DNA from: JAYZDP01 sp036337765
Lineage (GTDB): Bacteria; Acidobacteriota; Thermoanaerobaculia; Multivoradales; Multivoraceae
Length of the DNA: 64,000 bases
Assembly (NCBI GenBank): GCA_036337765.1
Contig: JAYZDP010000139.1
Span: 17,089-81,088 of the forward strand
Direction: 5' to 3'
Shown: positions 1 through 8,249 of the stretch, piece after piece
Layout of the letters: every line of letters begins with the position of its first letter
How positions within the stretch are numbered: position 1 is the stretch's first letter
The notes under the pieces: model-generated
Told to the model about the DNA's origin: nothing
Database searches by the model: none
The model's input: the letters and a program-made list of their open reading frames with translations, nothing else
Made by a program: the position numbers and the translations under genes

Positions 1-278
1 ATACCGTTGGGCAGGATCTCCTCGAACAGGCCCTCGTGGCTGTAGCGCAGGGACTCCTGCGTGCTCAGGGGGGGTGCTGGCGCGCTCGACTCCACAACCC
101 TGCGTATCGCCTCGGGGTCGGAAGTCGGCAGACCGGTCTCGGGATCGAGAATCGCGCGAACCCCGGCCGCGCGGTTTTCGTCGGCCGCTCGGTCCGGGAG
201 ACTCAAGATCGTCAGGCCGGTCACCGCCAAACCCACTGCGCTGGCTACTGCCACTCGCCGAACGAGAACTCTGGTCAT
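1..278 (-). CDS. Secreted/membrane-anchored protein of unknown function, N-terminal part
   Basis: This reading frame starts at an ATG (276-278) and runs off the left edge, so only about 92 residues are visible. A strong Shine-Dalgarno (AAAGGAGG) lies just upstream on the minus strand. Residues 10-27 form one hydrophobic segment after an Arg-rich N-terminus, consistent with a signal peptide or anchor. The rest reads as a Pro/Glu-rich stretch with a 'DPETGLP' segment and later 'YSHEGLFEEILPNG'. I recall similar 'DP-TG ... S-EGL-E' secreted proteins in Acidobacteriota but know no function for them. It is divergent from the gene at 469 across 190 bp that should hold both promoters. Confidence 0.7.
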   Translation of the reverse strand, partial: MTRVLVRRVAVASAVGLAVTGLTILSLPDRAADENRAAGVRAILDPETGLPTSDPEAIRRVVESSAPAPPLSTQESLRYSHEGLFEEILPNG

Positions 279-468
279 GCTGCGCCTCCTTTCTACCTAT
301 TGTGCCGCGACTGGAGCGATTCCAGACATGCGTCAAAAAGTCGCATCACTGATCCGAATCGACGCTCTCTCTAGAGCACAACCGCCAGGAAGACAGCGAC
401 CGGGCGCTCACCGTCTATACGGTAGACTCCCAAAACTCACGCGACAAACGAGGAAGTAGGCCCACAAG

Positions 469-1791
469 ATGCGGAAACAGACCCCCACTCTGGCGATCGC
501 GACGATTCTCGCGTTGGCTCTGTCTCCGGCCATCTTCGGAGCTGGCGCGAAGGACGCGACCCAGCCGGCGGAGGTAACGTTCGCGCGTGATGTCCTGCCG
601 ATCCTGCAGGAAAACTGCCAGACTTGCCACCGGCCGGGCGGCGACAACTTCACAGGCATGGTCGCGCCGATGTCGCTCGTCACCTACGACGAGGTAAGGC
701 CGTGGGCGCGGTCGATCGCGAAGCAGGTCGAGTCGCGCAAGATGCCGCCGTGGTTCGCGTCGCCCGAGTACCACGGGGTGTTCTCGAACGAGCGCACGCT
801 GACCGACGACGAGATCAGCTCGATCGTGGCGTGGGCCAAAAGTGGCGCCCCGATCGGCGACTTAGCCGAAGCGCCGGCACCGCGGGAATTCGGCTCCAAG
901 GGCTGGCGCATTGGCGAGCCCGACCTGGTCGTCACGGCACCACGCTACTTCGTGCCCGACGACGTCGACACCCACTACACGAACCATCAGGTAGTGCTGA
1001 CCGATGACATCCTGCCCGCCAGCCGCTGGGTGCAGGCAATCGAGTGGAAGGGCGGCGCATCAGCGGTGCATCACATCGTCGGCTACGCCTACCTCCCCGG
1101 CCAGAAGGTCGAACGCGGTCGTGGCTACGGTCTCGGCTCGATCGCCCCGGGTGAGGAGCCGATGCACTTCCCCGACGGCTTCGCGAAGCTCCTGGTGAAG
1201 GGCTCGACGCTGGTCTTCAACATGCACTACCACAAGGAAGCCGGGCCCGGCACCGGCGAGTGGGACGCGTCGCAGGTCGCCTTCAAGTTCTACCCGGAGG
1301 GGGCCGAGGTCGCCCACTTCGTCGACCACAACGCAATCGGCGCCGCGGCTTTCGAGATTCCCCCGAACCACCCCAACTGGAAGGTCGGCGCGGCGCGCAT
1401 GATCGACGAGGACATCACGCTGATCTCCATGCACCCGCACATGCATCTACGGGGCAAGCGCGCGCGCTACATCGCCTTTTACCCCGACGGCTCGCAGGAG
1501 ACGATCCTCGAGGTTCCGGAGTTCGACTTCAACTGGCAAACCGACTACTCGTTCGTCGAGCCCAAGGTGATCCCCGCGGGCACGCGCCTCGAGTACACGG
1601 CCTGGTTCGACAACTCGGTCGACAACCCGTCCAACCCCGACGCCAACAAGGCTCAGGGCTGGGGACGCGAGACGTGGGACGAGATGATGCTCGGCTACAT
1701 CACCTACTCATCGACCGAGCCCAAGAAGCTCACGGTCGAAGAGGCCATCGCCCAGCACCTCGGCCGCAGGCGGGGCGGACTCAGCGAATAG
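469..1791 (+). CDS. Exported cytochrome c / copper monooxygenase-like (PHM-type) protein
   Basis: A 440-residue protein with an N-terminal signal peptide (about residues 1-25), one c-type heme motif CQTCH at residues 50-54, then a region resembling the copper type II, ascorbate-dependent monooxygenase fold. In that region histidine clusters stand out: 'AVHHIVG', 'NMHYHKE' and 'SMHPHMHLRGK', the last typical of PHM-like C-terminal domains. It probably acts in the periplasm, with the heme supplying electrons to a copper site, but substrate and activity are unknown. A GAGGAAG Shine-Dalgarno precedes the ATG. The fusion of a cytochrome and a PHM-like domain is a recurrent bacterial architecture, so the domain call is firmer than any reaction. 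Confidence 0.82.
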   Translation: MRKQTPTLAIATILALALSPAIFGAGAKDATQPAEVTFARDVLPILQENCQTCHRPGGDNFTGMVAPMSLVTYDEVRPWARSIAKQVESRKMPPWFASPEYHGVFSNERTLTDDEISSIVAWAKSGAPIGDLAEAPAPREFGSKGWRIGEPDLVVTAPRYFVPDDVDTHYTNHQVVLTDDILPASRWVQAIEWKGGASAVHHIVGYAYLPGQKVERGRGYGLGSIAPGEEPMHFPDGFAKLLVKGSTLVFNMHYHKEAGPGTGEWDASQVAFKFYPEGAEVAHFVDHNAIGAAAFEIPPNHPNWKVGAARMIDEDITLISMHPHMHLRGKRARYIAFYPDGSQETILEVPEFDFNWQTDYSFVEPKVIPAGTRLEYTAWFDNSVDNPSNPDANKAQGWGRETWDEMMLGYITYSSTEPKKLTVEEAIAQHLGRRRGGLSE

Positions 1792-1830
1792 CCAGCGAAG
1801 CGACATTCGTGCTCACTCGCGGGAGGGGGC

Positions 1831-1848
1831 GATCTAGATCTCTAGATC
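1831..1848. repeat. Short perfect inverted repeat at convergent gene ends
   Basis: An 8-bp inverted repeat (GATCTAGA / TCTAGATC, 2-bp loop) spans the end of the SDR gene (stop at 1842-1844) and the short gap after the cytochrome/monooxygenase gene. It could form a small hairpin on either transcript, but the stem is AT-rich and no T tract follows, so terminator function is doubtful. Confidence 0.3.
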
Positions 1849-2702
1849 CGCAACACCCGATCCATCATCCCGGTCAATTCCGAGACTTCCCATGGCTCGT
1901 TCGAGCCTCTTCGCTCCACGCCTCTGGTGACCATCATCTTGTAGACGAAGATTCGCGTGCCGCCGACGCCGAAGACCTCTCCTGAGATGTTCGCCGCCTC
2001 GTCCGATGCGAGGTACGCGACTAGCGGTGCGATGTGCTGCGGGCCCTGGCTGTCGTGGCGCTCATCGGGATCGAGATCTCGGTTCGGAACCAGGTCTTCG
2101 GTCATGCGGGTGTACGCGATCGGGGCGATGGCGTTGACGGTGATCTCGTAGCGCGCCATCTCCCACGAGCCAATGCGGGTGAGCGCCCAGATGCCTGCCT
2201 TGGCGGCACCGTAGTTCGACTGGCCGAAGTTGCCCAGGAGACCCGAGCCCGAGGAGGTGTTGATGATCCGACCGCCGCGGCCCTGCTCGCGCATGCGGGC
2301 GCCGGCGACCTGCATCATCGAGAAGCTGCCCTTCAGGTGGACGTTGATCACCGAGTCCCACTCCTGCTCGGAGGTCTTGAGCAGCGTGCGGTCGCGCAGG
2401 ATGCCGGCGTTGTTGACCAGGATGTCGACGCCACCGAAGTTGTCGGCCGCCGTGGCCACGCTCGACTCCGCCGCGTCGAAGCCGCCGACGGCGTCGATGT
2501 TCGAGACCGCCTCGCCGCCGTCGGCACGGATCTTGGCAACCACGACGTCGGCGTCGTTGCCGGTCCCCGCGCCGTGCCGATCGCAGCCCGGATCGTTGAC
2601 AACGACCTTGGCCCCCTCGCGCGCGAAGAGCAGCGCGTGCTCCCTGCCGATTCCGTTGCCGCCGCCGGTGACGATCGCGATCTTGCCGTCGAGTGCACCC
2701 AT
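1842..2702 (-). CDS. Short-chain dehydrogenase/reductase (17-beta-HSD4-like)
   Basis: A 286-residue classical SDR. The Rossmann cofactor motif TGGGNGIG is at residues 12-19, NNAG at 97-100, and the catalytic Ser-Tyr-Lys triad is Ser150/151, Tyr164 and Lys168. The long insertion after the second strand ('NDPGCDRHGAGTG') and the overall pattern resemble the dehydrogenase domain of multifunctional beta-oxidation proteins, so a 3-hydroxyacyl-CoA or steroid-type alcohol may be the substrate; this is inference. It is convergent with the gene at 469 and divergent from the phosphatase gene at 2773. The ATG at 2702 is preceded by GGAGA. Confidence 0.9.
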   Translation of the reverse strand: MGALDGKIAIVTGGGNGIGREHALLFAREGAKVVVNDPGCDRHGAGTGNDADVVVAKIRADGGEAVSNIDAVGGFDAAESSVATAADNFGGVDILVNNAGILRDRTLLKTSEQEWDSVINVHLKGSFSMMQVAGARMREQGRGGRIINTSSGSGLLGNFGQSNYGAAKAGIWALTRIGSWEMARYEITVNAIAPIAYTRMTEDLVPNRDLDPDERHDSQGPQHIAPLVAYLASDEAANISGEVFGVGGTRIFVYKMMVTRGVERRGSNEPWEVSELTGMMDRVLRI

Positions 2703-2772
2703 ATACGTTGTCTCCGTTTCGTTTCGGGGAAGGCAGCGAGCCTAACGCAGTCCAACGCCGTACACTCACGAG

Positions 2773-3852
2773 ATGCGAACGCTCTTGATCGCGGCCCTGG
2801 CGTTTCTAGCCGTGGTTCCCGCGCTGGCGCACAAGACCGAGAACGTGATCCTCGTCACCTACGACGGCCTGCGCTGGCAAGAGCTCTTCGGCGGCGCCGA
2901 CGAGACATTGCTCGACGAGGAGCACGGCGGGGTGCGCGACGTGGCCGCGCTGCGGCAGCGCTTCTGGCGGGGCGGACCGATCGAGCGCCGCAAGGCGTTG
3001 TTGCCCTTCTTCTGGAGCGTCGTCGCCGAGCGCGGCCGGATCTACGGCAACCCCGACGCCGACTCGCGAGTGACGGTCACCAACGGCAGGGTCTTCTCCT
3101 ACCCCGGCTACAACGAGATCCTGGCCGGTGTCGCCGACGACCGGATCATCTCGAACGCCAAGAAGCCCAACGCCAACCTCACTGTCCTCGGCTGGCTGCA
3201 CCAACAGCCAGGCTTCGCGGGGAAGGTGGCGGCCTTCGCCTCGTGGGACGTCTTTCCGTACATCATCGACGAGCCCGGTACGGGGGTCTACGTCAACGCC
3301 GGATGGGAGCCGCTCGAGCGCCCTCTCGATTCGGAGCGTCAGGCGTTGATGGCCGAGATCCAGCGCGACCTCCCGCACTACTGGGGCGCCGGCGTCCGCT
3401 ACGACGCCTTCACCCTCGACGGCGCGCTGGCGCGGCTCGCGAGCCATCGCCCCCGAGTGCTCTACGTCGCCTTCGACGAGACCGACGACTGGGCCCACGG
3501 CGGACGCTACGACCTCTACCTCGACGCCGCCCACCGCACCGACGACTTCGTTCACCGGCTGTGGAGCGCGGTCGAGAGCGATTCGCACTACGCGGGCAAA
3601 ACCAGCTTGGTCTTGACCACCGATCACGGCCGCGGCGGAGGGCTCGATGACTGGAAGAGCCATGGCGCCGACGTCGACGGAGCCAAGCGGATCTGGATCG
3701 CGGTCATGGGCCCCGACACTCCCGCCAGCGGCAGCGTCAACGGCGCCCAGGCGACGCAGGCTCAGGTCGCCGCGACTGTAGCGGCGCTTCTGGGACTCGA
3801 TTTCGTCGCGGCGAGTCCATCGGCGGCGCCACCACTACCGGGAATCCGCTAG
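2773..3852 (+). CDS. Exported alkaline phosphatase superfamily protein
   Basis: A 359-residue protein with a signal peptide (about 1-19, ending 'ALAH'). It shows the metal-binding scaffold of the alkaline phosphatase/phosphodiesterase superfamily: 'VTYDGLRW' with Asp31, a nucleophile-region 'FSYPGYNEI' at about 108-115, 'DETDDWAH' at about 237-244, and 'TTDHGRGG' with Asp284-His285. The candidate nucleophile is Ser109 within the Ser-Tyr-Pro-Gly-Tyr motif, where relatives carry a Thr or Ser. It likely hydrolyses a phosphate or sulfate ester in the periplasm; the substrate is not readable. Its 3' end overlaps by 4 bp the convergent CoA-transferase gene. Confidence 0.82.
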   Translation: MRTLLIAALAFLAVVPALAHKTENVILVTYDGLRWQELFGGADETLLDEEHGGVRDVAALRQRFWRGGPIERRKALLPFFWSVVAERGRIYGNPDADSRVTVTNGRVFSYPGYNEILAGVADDRIISNAKKPNANLTVLGWLHQQPGFAGKVAAFASWDVFPYIIDEPGTGVYVNAGWEPLERPLDSERQALMAEIQRDLPHYWGAGVRYDAFTLDGALARLASHRPRVLYVAFDETDDWAHGGRYDLYLDAAHRTDDFVHRLWSAVESDSHYAGKTSLVLTTDHGRGGGLDDWKSHGADVDGAKRIWIAVMGPDTPASGSVNGAQATQAQVAATVAALLGLDFVAASPSAAPPLPGIR

Positions 3853-5063
3853 TCGATCGTCGGCTCGGCGCCGATCACACCCTGCTCGCGCAGAGCGGCG
3901 ATGTCCTCGGCACCCAGGCCGAGATCGGCCGCCAGCACCTCGTCGGTGTGCCCGCCCAGGAAGGGAGCCGGCTCGATATCGACGCTCGACTCCGTCATCC
4001 TGGCGGGCCACGCCAGCAGGCGCATCGTGCCGCGCTTCGGGTGGGGAATGGTGTGAACGAAGTCGCGCTCCAGCAGATGCGGATCGTTGAAGAGGTCGAC
4101 GGTGTCGAAGACCGCGCTCGCCGGTACCCCGGCCTCTCCGAGTAACAGCATCGCCTCGTGCTTGTCGTGCTGGCGGGTCCAGGCTGAGATCTCGGCGGCC
4201 AGTGTCTCGCCGTTCTCGAGGCGCAGGCGGGACTTGACGAACCTCGGATCCTCGGGCAGATCCGGGCGATCCATGACCGCGCACAGCGACTGCCACATGC
4301 GCGGGGTGATGGCGCAGATGTAGATGAAGTCGTTCGGCCCCTCGGGCTTGCAGGGATAGAGGTTCGCCACCGCACCGATGCCGTTGCCGTTGCGCTGCGA
4401 CGCCTGCTCGCCGAAGTTCGATCCCATCGCGATCGCGGTGCGGATGTAGTAGGTCACTGCCTCCTGCATCGACAGCTCGATCATCTGCCCTTTTCCGGTA
4501 CGCAGCTTCTGGACGTAGGCAGCGCAGAGCGCCAACGCCATCTGCACACCCGTGCCGGCATCACCGATCGTGGCCCCGGGGCGCACCGGTGCCTCGCCCG
4601 CCTCGCCGGTCACCGACATCGAGCCGCCGGCCGCCTGGGCGACCGGATCGAAGCACTTGAACTCGGCGTACGGACCGCTGAGGCCGAAGCCCTTGATACG
4701 CCCATAGATGATGGCGGGGTTGGCCTCCTTGAGCACGTCGTAGCCGATGTCGAGCTTCTCCACCACCCCGGGCCCGAAGTTCTCGACGAAGGCGTCGTAG
4801 CGCGGCGCCATCTTCAAGAGCAGCTCTCGGCCTTCTGGAGTGTCGAGGGCGAGAGTGACGCTGCGCTTGTTGGAGTTCCAGTTCAGAAAGTACTCGGAGT
4901 CCTCGAAGCCGTACTCGTCGAAGGCGCCGCGGCCGGGGTCACCCGAGCCGGGCCGCTCGATCTTCACGACGTCGGCACCGAGCCAGGCGAGCGCCTGCGT
5001 GCACGAGGTGCCCGCCTCGTACTGCGTCATGTCTAAGATTCTCATTCCATCGAGTGCAGGCAT
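3849..5063 (-). CDS. CaiB/BaiF family class III CoA-transferase
   Basis: A 404-residue family III CoA-transferase. It opens with 'LDGMRILDMTQYEAGTSCTQALAWLGADVVKIERPGSGDPGR', matching the family's conserved N-terminal Rossmann half ('GADVIKIE-P-GD'). 'NSNKRSVTLALDTPEGRELLLKM' and 'VENFGPG' follow. The family transfers CoA between organic acids through an aspartyl-CoA intermediate in the cytoplasm. I chose the ATG at 5063 rather than upstream in-frame starts because homology begins there and an AGGGAGGAAG Shine-Dalgarno precedes it. A dispersed repeat and a 17-bp inverted repeat lie immediately upstream. The substrate cannot be assigned. Confidence 0.9.
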   Translation of the reverse strand: MPALDGMRILDMTQYEAGTSCTQALAWLGADVVKIERPGSGDPGRGAFDEYGFEDSEYFLNWNSNKRSVTLALDTPEGRELLLKMAPRYDAFVENFGPGVVEKLDIGYDVLKEANPAIIYGRIKGFGLSGPYAEFKCFDPVAQAAGGSMSVTGEAGEAPVRPGATIGDAGTGVQMALALCAAYVQKLRTGKGQMIELSMQEAVTYYIRTAIAMGSNFGEQASQRNGNGIGAVANLYPCKPEGPNDFIYICAITPRMWQSLCAVMDRPDLPEDPRFVKSRLRLENGETLAAEISAWTRQHDKHEAMLLLGEAGVPASAVFDTVDLFNDPHLLERDFVHTIPHPKRGTMRLLAWPARMTESSVDIEPAPFLGGHTDEVLAADLGLGAEDIAALREQGVIGAEPTID

Positions 5064-5113
5064 CGTCTTCCTCCCTAGGGCGCTTACTTTAGTACCAAGC
5101 TCCCTCGACCCGG

Positions 5114-5150
5114 CTCGGGGCCTGCGCGGCGAGCGGCCCCCGGAGGGACA
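5114..5150 (-). repeat. Dispersed extragenic repeat, copy 1
   Basis: On the minus strand this intergenic stretch contains CTCCGGGGG, then CCGCTCGCCGCGCAGGCCC. The same core recurs on the plus strand at 43955-43991 and, more degenerate, at 36370-36396. All three lie outside genes, so this looks like a REP-type palindromic or GC-rich extragenic element. Confidence 0.6.
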
Positions 5151-5155
5151 GTAAT

Positions 5156-5269
5156 GCAGTGGGAGCCGTGGCATGAGCACGGTACGTCTTAGCGACGAAC
5201 GAACTGCACACTCGACACATTCCCCTGCGCGACTGGCCGCCCCGCCGTGACCGCCACGGCTCCCACTGC
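5156..5269. repeat. 114-bp element bounded by 17-bp perfect inverted repeats
   Basis: GCAGTGGGAGCCGTGGC at 5156-5172 is exactly reverse-complemented at 5253-5269, with 80 bp between. It fills the intergenic space between the CoA-transferase (minus) and the PQQ dehydrogenase (plus). A miniature inverted-repeat element, a long-range hairpin in the leader of the gene at 5290, or paired regulator sites are all possible. No clear target-site duplication is visible. Confidence 0.55.
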
Positions 5270-5289
5270 TAGAGTCCCCGCTCATCGTT

Positions 5290-7395
5290 ATGCGGACAAG
5301 GATCGAGGTCGCCCTGACCGCCGCTCTGTTGTCGTGGCTGAGCCCGGCCGCCGCGCTGGCCCAGCAGGGCGCGTATACCCAGGAACAGGTCGAGCGAGGC
5401 CGGGCGCTCTATGTCGGCCAGTGCGGTGAGTGCCACCAGGCCAACATGGAGGGCGACCGCGAGGCCCCGCCGCTGCGCGGCTCGGTCTTCGTCACGGCAT
5501 GGGAGAACGACACCTTGGCGGGTATCGCCGACACCATCCGTGTGACGATGCCGCCCGAGAGTCGAGGCTCTCTGACCGAGGACGACGCCTTCGACCTCGT
5601 CGCCTTCATCCTGTTCGCCAACGGTGCCGCCGCTGGGGGCGCTGCGCTCGGGGCCGCCACCGCATCGCCGACTCTCGGCGCCGTCGCCGGCGAGCCGCTC
5701 GATGTCGCCGACTTGGGGCTCGAGGGCGCGCGCTGCCAGGATCGTCGCGCCGCGCCCGTTTGGGAAGGCGAGATTGCCGACTACCGGCCGGTGACCGAGG
5801 CCGAGCTGCGCGAGCCCTCGCCCGACGACTGGCTGTCGTGGCGGCGGACGCGCGACAGTCATGGCTACAGCCCGCTCTCCGACATCGACCGCGACAACGT
5901 CGGCGGCCTGCGCCTCGAGTGGTCCTGGGCAATGGCACCGGGCGTCAACCAGCCGACGCCTCTGGTGCGTGACGGGATCATGTTCCTCGCCAACCCGGGC
6001 AACATCATCCAAGCCCTCAACGCGACCACCGGCGACGTCATCTGGGAGTACCGGCGCGAGTTCACCCACGAGCCGCGCTTCTTCAACCAGCTGCGAAACC
6101 TGGCGCTCTTCGACGACAAGATCTTCGTCGCCACCCTCGACGCCTACATGGTGGCGCTGGACGCGAGTACCGGAAAGGAGATCTGGGCGACGAAGATCGC
6201 CGACGCCGAGAAGGGCTACTCCAACACCAGCGGCCCGATCGTCGCCCGCGGGCGGGTGATCAACGGCATCGGCGGCTGCGCCCAGTTCTACGCGGACGGC
6301 TGCTTCATCACCGCGCACGAGGCCGAAACAGGGCGCGAGCTCTGGCGCACCTCCACCGTGGCGATGCCCGGCCAGCCCGGCGGTGACACCTGGGGCAACC
6401 TCGAGCCGATGTTTCGCGCCGGCGGCGACTCGTGGATCCCGGGTAGCTACGACGCGGAGCTCGACCTCTTCTTCTGGCCCACTGCCCAGGCGAAGCCCTG
6501 GGTGCCCGCGAGCCGCGGCATCGACATCGACCAAGCGGCGCTCTACACCAACTCGACCCTCGCTCTCGACCCGGCGAGCGGCAAGATCGAGTGGTACCGC
6601 CAGCACGTGCCCGGCGAAGCGCTGGACCTCGACGAGGGCTTCGAGCAGGTGCTTATCGACATCGACGGCGGCCGTTACCTCTTCACCATCGGCAAGCACG
6701 GCATCCTGTGGAAGCTAGACCGTGAGAGCGGCGCGTACGTCGCGCACAAGGAGACGGTGTATCAGGACATCTTCATCAAGATCGACTCGGAGACGGGCGA
6801 GGTCACCTACCGCGACGACATCCGCAATGCGAAGATCGACGAGTGGATCGACGTCTGCCCGTCAACGGCCGGCGGCCACAACTGGCACGCCATGGGCTAC
6901 AGCCCCGAGACCGACACAGTGGTGATTCCGCTGTCGCAGAGCTGCCTGCGGATCGCCGCGCGCAAGGTCGAGTTCGAAGAGGGGTCCGGCGGCAGCGCGG
7001 CGCGGCGCGACTGGTTCGAGATGCCTGGCACCGACGGCAACGTCGGCAAGCTCGCGGCCTTCGACGTCCGCACGTTGGAGGAAAAGTGGAGCGTCGAGCA
7101 ACGCGCGTCGTTTCTGACTGCGGCACTGACGACCGCTGGGAGGCTGGTCTTCGCCGGCGACCTCGGCCGGCGCTTCCGCGCCTTCGATGTGGAGAGCGGA
7201 GCCGAGCTGTGGGGCACCCGCCTGCCGACCTCGGTCCAGGGTTTCCCCGTGAGCTTCCGAGCCGGCGGCAAGCAGTTCATCGCGGTCTCCACCGGCACCG
7301 GCGGCGGCAGTCCGCGCATGGTGCCTGCGAGGATAAGCCCCGACGTCCGAAATCCCGGCTACGGCAACGCCCTCTACGTGTTCTCCCTGCCGTGA
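5290..7395 (+). CDS. PQQ-dependent dehydrogenase with N-terminal cytochrome c domain
   Basis: A 701-residue exported quinoprotein. A signal peptide (about 1-25) is followed by a cytochrome c domain with CGECH at residues 45-49, a short Ala/Gly linker at about 115-135, then an eight-bladed PQQ beta-propeller from about residue 170. The propeller shows repeated 'ALNATTGDVIWEYR', 'ALDASTGKEIWATK' and 'LDPASGKIEWYRQH' blade ends typical of the methanol/alcohol dehydrogenase family. It should oxidise a periplasmic alcohol or aldehyde and pass electrons through its own heme. The cytochrome is at the N-terminus, the reverse of classical quinohemoprotein alcohol dehydrogenases. It overlaps the next gene by 4 bp (GTGA), so the run 5290-10831 is probably one operon. 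Confidence 0.88.
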   Translation: MRTRIEVALTAALLSWLSPAAALAQQGAYTQEQVERGRALYVGQCGECHQANMEGDREAPPLRGSVFVTAWENDTLAGIADTIRVTMPPESRGSLTEDDAFDLVAFILFANGAAAGGAALGAATASPTLGAVAGEPLDVADLGLEGARCQDRRAAPVWEGEIADYRPVTEAELREPSPDDWLSWRRTRDSHGYSPLSDIDRDNVGGLRLEWSWAMAPGVNQPTPLVRDGIMFLANPGNIIQALNATTGDVIWEYRREFTHEPRFFNQLRNLALFDDKIFVATLDAYMVALDASTGKEIWATKIADAEKGYSNTSGPIVARGRVINGIGGCAQFYADGCFITAHEAETGRELWRTSTVAMPGQPGGDTWGNLEPMFRAGGDSWIPGSYDAELDLFFWPTAQAKPWVPASRGIDIDQAALYTNSTLALDPASGKIEWYRQHVPGEALDLDEGFEQVLIDIDGGRYLFTIGKHGILWKLDRESGAYVAHKETVYQDIFIKIDSETGEVTYRDDIRNAKIDEWIDVCPSTAGGHNWHAMGYSPETDTVVIPLSQSCLRIAARKVEFEEGSGGSAARRDWFEMPGTDGNVGKLAAFDVRTLEEKWSVEQRASFLTAALTTAGRLVFAGDLGRRFRAFDVESGAELWGTRLPTSVQGFPVSFRAGGKQFIAVSTGTGGGSPRMVPARISPDVRNPGYGNALYVFSLP

Positions 7396-8249
7396 CTTCG
7401 GGTTGGAAGATCGGCTCGGCGACCGTCACGCCGGTGATCGAGCTGGAGTGGCCGGTCAAGCCGCATTGGCTCATTCCCGGCGCCACCGCCGAGAATCTCG
7501 CCCCCTACGCCGACTGGCTCAAGCCGACCTACGTAACCGAGGACGACCGGCTGCGGCTGACGATCCAGGCGTTCCTGGTCGAGAGCCGCGGGCAGAAGAT
7601 CATCATCGACACCTGCATCGGCAACGGCAAGACCCGCGGCGTGGAGGCCTTCAATCAGCTCGACACGGATTTCGTAGGCAGCATCACGGACGCCAGCTTC
7701 CCGCCCGAGAAGGTCGACCTGGTGATCTGCACACACCTGCACGTCGACCACGTCGGCTGGAATACGAAGCTCGTGGGTGGAGCCTGGGTGCCGACGTTTC
7801 CCAACGCCCGCTATGTGATGGCCCGCACCGACTACGACCACTGGTCGACCCAGACCGACGAGGACATGGGGCGCGAGGTCTTCGCCGACTCGGTGCAGCC
7901 GATCTTCGAGCACGGCCTCGCCGACCTGGTGGAGATGGACCACGAGATCAACCCCGAGCTGGGCTTCCTGCCGACGCCGGGCCACACGCCAGGCCACTGC
8001 AGCGTGACGATCTCGTCGGACGGCGAGGAGGCGGTGGTGACCGGCGACTGCATCCACCATCCCTCGCAGTGCATGCACCCGGAGTGGGGATGCACGGCCG
8101 ACCTCGACCCCGAGCGTGCGAACGTGACCCGGAGGGCGTTCTTGGAGCGCACCGCCGACAGCGGCGTCCTGGTGATCGGCACCCACTTCGCGGCGCCGAC
8201 GGCAGCCCACATCACCGCCGCGGGTGAGCGATGGACGCTCGTGCGGTAG
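7392..8249 (+). CDS. Metallo-beta-lactamase fold hydrolase
   Basis: A 285-residue MBL-fold protein. The zinc motif HLHVDH is at residues 115-120, followed by 'PTPGHTPGH', 'VTGDCIHH' and a late 'GTHFAAP', the order seen in lactonase-like or general MBL hydrolases. The GTG start overlaps the PQQ dehydrogenase stop (GTGA), which fixes the start well because homology ('ATVTPVIELEWPV') begins right after it. Co-transcription with a PQQ alcohol dehydrogenase suggests hydrolysis of a lactone or ester produced by the oxidase, but that is inference. Confidence 0.87.
   Translation: MTSGWKIGSATVTPVIELEWPVKPHWLIPGATAENLAPYADWLKPTYVTEDDRLRLTIQAFLVESRGQKIIIDTCIGNGKTRGVEAFNQLDTDFVGSITDASFPPEKVDLVICTHLHVDHVGWNTKLVGGAWVPTFPNARYVMARTDYDHWSTQTDEDMGREVFADSVQPIFEHGLADLVEMDHEINPELGFLPTPGHTPGHCSVTISSDGEEAVVTGDCIHHPSQCMHPEWGCTADLDPERANVTRRAFLERTADSGVLVIGTHFAAPTAAHITAAGERWTLVR

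Noticed and set aside
5269..6699. Minus-strand open frame of about 476 codons
   Set aside because: It is a shadow of the PQQ dehydrogenase propeller on the plus strand.
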